From Marinoscillum pacificum (GTDB lineage Bacteria; Bacteroidota; Bacteroidia; Cytophagales; Cyclobacteriaceae): a stretch of DNA of 64,000 bases. Below are positions 62,475 to 64,000 of this stretch, piece by piece; the stretch's first letter is position 1, and every line of letters begins with the position of its first letter. The notes under the pieces are model-generated. The model worked only from the letters and a program-made list of their open reading frames with translations. It did no database searches and had not been told where the DNA came from. The stretch covers positions 1,178,001-1,242,000 of the forward strand of contig NZ_JAMZMJ010000001.1 in the NCBI RefSeq assembly GCF_024714495.1, written 5' to 3'. The translations under genes and the position numbers were made by a program.

Positions 62475-63554
62475 TCATAGAAGCTGATCCAAAACCCTCA
62501 AATACCCCTCTAACCCTTGTTTCAATTCATATACAAAAATAAACTCATCCGCCGTATGCGAACGGTTTGAGTCACCAGGACCCATTTTCACAGTTGAGAA
62601 CGGCATCAACGCCTGATCCGACATAGTTGGCGAACCAAAAGTACGAATACCCAATGCTTCTGTTGCTTTTACAACTGCATGTTCCTTATCAATTCTCGAT
62701 GGCTGCAAACGTGTAGACCTTTCCTTCACTTCACTAGACACATGCTCACGAATGTGTGCCAGCGTTTCTTCGTTGGTGTAGGCATCTGTCGTGCGAACAT
62801 CCACCACAAAGTGGCAAGTATCCGGCACCACATTATGTTGTGATCCCGATTCAATCACCGTCACAGACATTTTCACCGGCCCCAATTTTTCTGACTGATT
62901 CGGAAACTGATACGTTCTGAACCACTCTATATCCTTCATCGCCTTGTAAATGGCGTTTTCTCCTTCATCTCTAGCTGCATGTCCAGCTCTGCCTTTTGCA
63001 TAGCAGTCCAGCACCATCAAGCCCTTTTCACTGATCGCCATTTCCATCAGTGTTGGCTCGCCCACTATTCCTACTTCGATAGCTCCAAGTTCAGACAAAA
63101 TGCTACTCACACCTCCGGCTCCAGATACTTCCTCTTCTGCTGTTGCAGCCATCAGCAAATTGTATTTCAAATCTTCTCGATCATACAAATGCAAAAAGCT
63201 CATGATCAAACACACCAGCGGCCCACCAGCATCATTACTCCCCAACCCAAACAACTTACCATCTTCAATGATCGCTTGGTGAGGATCTTTGGTATAGCCC
63301 TGATTAGGCTTTACCGTATCATGATGGGAATTGAGCAAGATCGTAGGCTTTGATGAATCGAAATGTAAGTTCTTCGCCCATACATTATTGCCTTGTCGGT
63401 TTACCGAAACACCTTGCTTTTCGAAGAAAGTTTGCAACAAATCCGCTGTTTTATCTTCTTCTCTACTCAGGCTAGGGATCTCTATCAATTGAGTTAACAA
63501 CAGAATAGCTTCCTGATGTAATTGATCGATACTATAACTGGAGAAAGCTGCCAC
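62475..63554 (-). CDS. M20-family deacylase of arginine biosynthesis (ArgE/DapE-like)
   Basis: A 359-residue zinc-type peptidase-fold amidohydrolase. Metal-site motifs are NSHHDTVKP, GLGSNDAGG, ATAEEEVSG and GIVGEPT. The lid domain contains GRAGHAARDEGENA. In Bacteroidota this cluster position holds an N-acetyl- or N-succinyl-citrulline deacylase rather than a classical ArgE, because the carbamoyl transfer uses the N-acylated ornithine; that is established for some members, and assignment here is by context. It overlaps argB by 23 bp (translational coupling). The spacer hairpins follow it. Confidence 0.88.
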   Translation of the reverse strand: MAAFSSYSIDQLHQEAILLLTQLIEIPSLSREEDKTADLLQTFFEKQGVSVNRQGNNVWAKNLHFDSSKPTILLNSHHDTVKPNQGYTKDPHQAIIEDGKLFGLGSNDAGGPLVCLIMSFLHLYDREDLKYNLLMAATAEEEVSGAGGVSSILSELGAIEVGIVGEPTLMEMAISEKGLMVLDCYAKGRAGHAARDEGENAIYKAMKDIEWFRTYQFPNQSEKLGPVKMSVTVIESGSQHNVVPDTCHFVVDVRTTDAYTNEETLAHIREHVSSEVKERSTRLQPSRIDKEHAVVKATEALGIRTFGSPTMSDQALMPFSTVKMGPGDSNRSHTADEFIFVYELKQGLEGYLRVLDQLL

Positions 63555-64000
63555 TATCAGTATGAATTTGATCGTATTTACAAATGCGAACTCCGCTCAC
63601 TCCACTTTCCAATGCTTTGAATGCATTCTCCAACTTAGGAATCATACCGCTATGGATCGCTCCTGTCGCTTTCATTTCATTGAAGAATGACTGCTCAAAC
63701 TGTGTAATGAGTGAACTTGGATCATTCACATCCTTCATCACTCCATCCAACTCAAAGGTCAACACTAGATTCACATCAAAGTGAGGAGCCATCGCCACGG
63801 CCATCGTTCCAGCCATGGTATCTGCATTGGTGTTCAAGATATGTCCTTCGCCATCATGTGTCAAAGGAGCAATTACAGGAATGGATCCTGCTTCTAATAA
63901 ACTCTTCACAAAGGCATCGTTCACCTTCTGCGGGTCTCCTACCCAACCGTAATCCACGCCATTTTTAATTGGACGTTTGTTACTAGTGATCAGGTTGGCG
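63532..64000 (-). CDS. argB: Acetylglutamate kinase (C-terminal part; cut by window edge)
   Basis: The reverse frame is open from 64000 to the stop at 63532; about 156 residues are visible and the N-terminus lies outside. The GTG at 63957 is not the start: upstream codons read NLITSNKRPIKNG, which continue the domain. Visible motifs are VDYGWVGDPQKV, HILNTNADTMAGTMA (N-acetylglutamate and nucleotide site) and LTFELDGVMKD. It phosphorylates N-acyl-glutamate in arginine synthesis. The stop overlaps the M20 deacylase start by 23 bp. Confidence 0.9.
   Translation of the reverse strand, partial: ANLITSNKRPIKNGVDYGWVGDPQKVNDAFVKSLLEAGSIPVIAPLTHDGEGHILNTNADTMAGTMAVAMAPHFDVNLVLTFELDGVMKDVNDPSSLITQFEQSFFNEMKATGAIHSGMIPKLENAFKALESGVSGVRICKYDQIHTDSGSFLQL

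Overview
The window looks like a chromosome segment of a Bacteroidota bacterium, probably a Cytophagales relative such as a Reichenbachiella- or Ekhidna-like marine glycan degrader (genus is inference). Evidence: a SusC/SusD pair, a hybrid two-component regulator, type IX secretion C-terminal domains, many Cys-lipoproteins, a Nudix-type AraR regulator, AddAB-like recombination genes, an arginine cluster with an M20 deacylase, and AT-rich DNA. No rRNA, tRNA, CRISPR or prophage was seen.

Region 1 (1-35240) is an L-arabinose/arabinan utilisation locus. Genes araB-araD-araA (- strand), followed by the start of a lipoprotein gene, convert arabinose to xylulose 5-phosphate. A divergent gene encodes a cytosolic periplasmic-binding-like protein. 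Then come twin secreted GH43-RICIN-T9SS enzymes, a secreted PAP2/vanadium-haloperoxidase-type protein, and a long - strand polysaccharide utilisation locus. In transcription order that locus is GH97, GH127, the hybrid two-component regulator, a duplicated-module surface lipoprotein, SusC, SusD, GH43, GH51, GH51, GH43, GH43. A degenerate-Nudix AraR gene is divergent from GH97. A shared inverted repeat (AAGTGTA-N5-TACACTT) lies before araB, before the second GH51, and between GH97 and araR, which defines a candidate AraR regulon. Strong stem-loops, two with U-tracts, lie between locus genes and probably tune relative expression.

Region 2 (35244-48143) is mostly household and cell-envelope genes: an FkbM methyltransferase, DUF lipoproteins, an FMN reductase, a [4Fe-4S] uracil-DNA glycosylase, a serine hydrolase, an ABC-F ATPase, an M61 peptidase, lipoprotein MsrA, a 2OG-Fe(II) oxygenase, a Dabb protein and a GAF protein with a probably dead kinase end.

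Region 3 (48228-55343) holds addB- and addA-like genes. They are separated by about 1 kb of long, partly tandem inverted repeats with a stand-alone GIY-YIG nuclease gene embedded between two copies. This is the best candidate for an unusual selfish system.

Region 4 (55508-60371) has a secreted TonB-C-domain protein, an ECF sigma factor with a TonB-C-tailed membrane partner and an upstream lipoprotein, an NHL-type propeller lipoprotein and a small membrane protein.

Region 5 (60372-64000) is part of an arginine cluster: argB (cut by the window edge), an M20 deacylase and argH. A 434-bp spacer before argH is packed with nested hairpins, and a palindromic GC-rich word appears to be inserted in frame near the argH 5' end.
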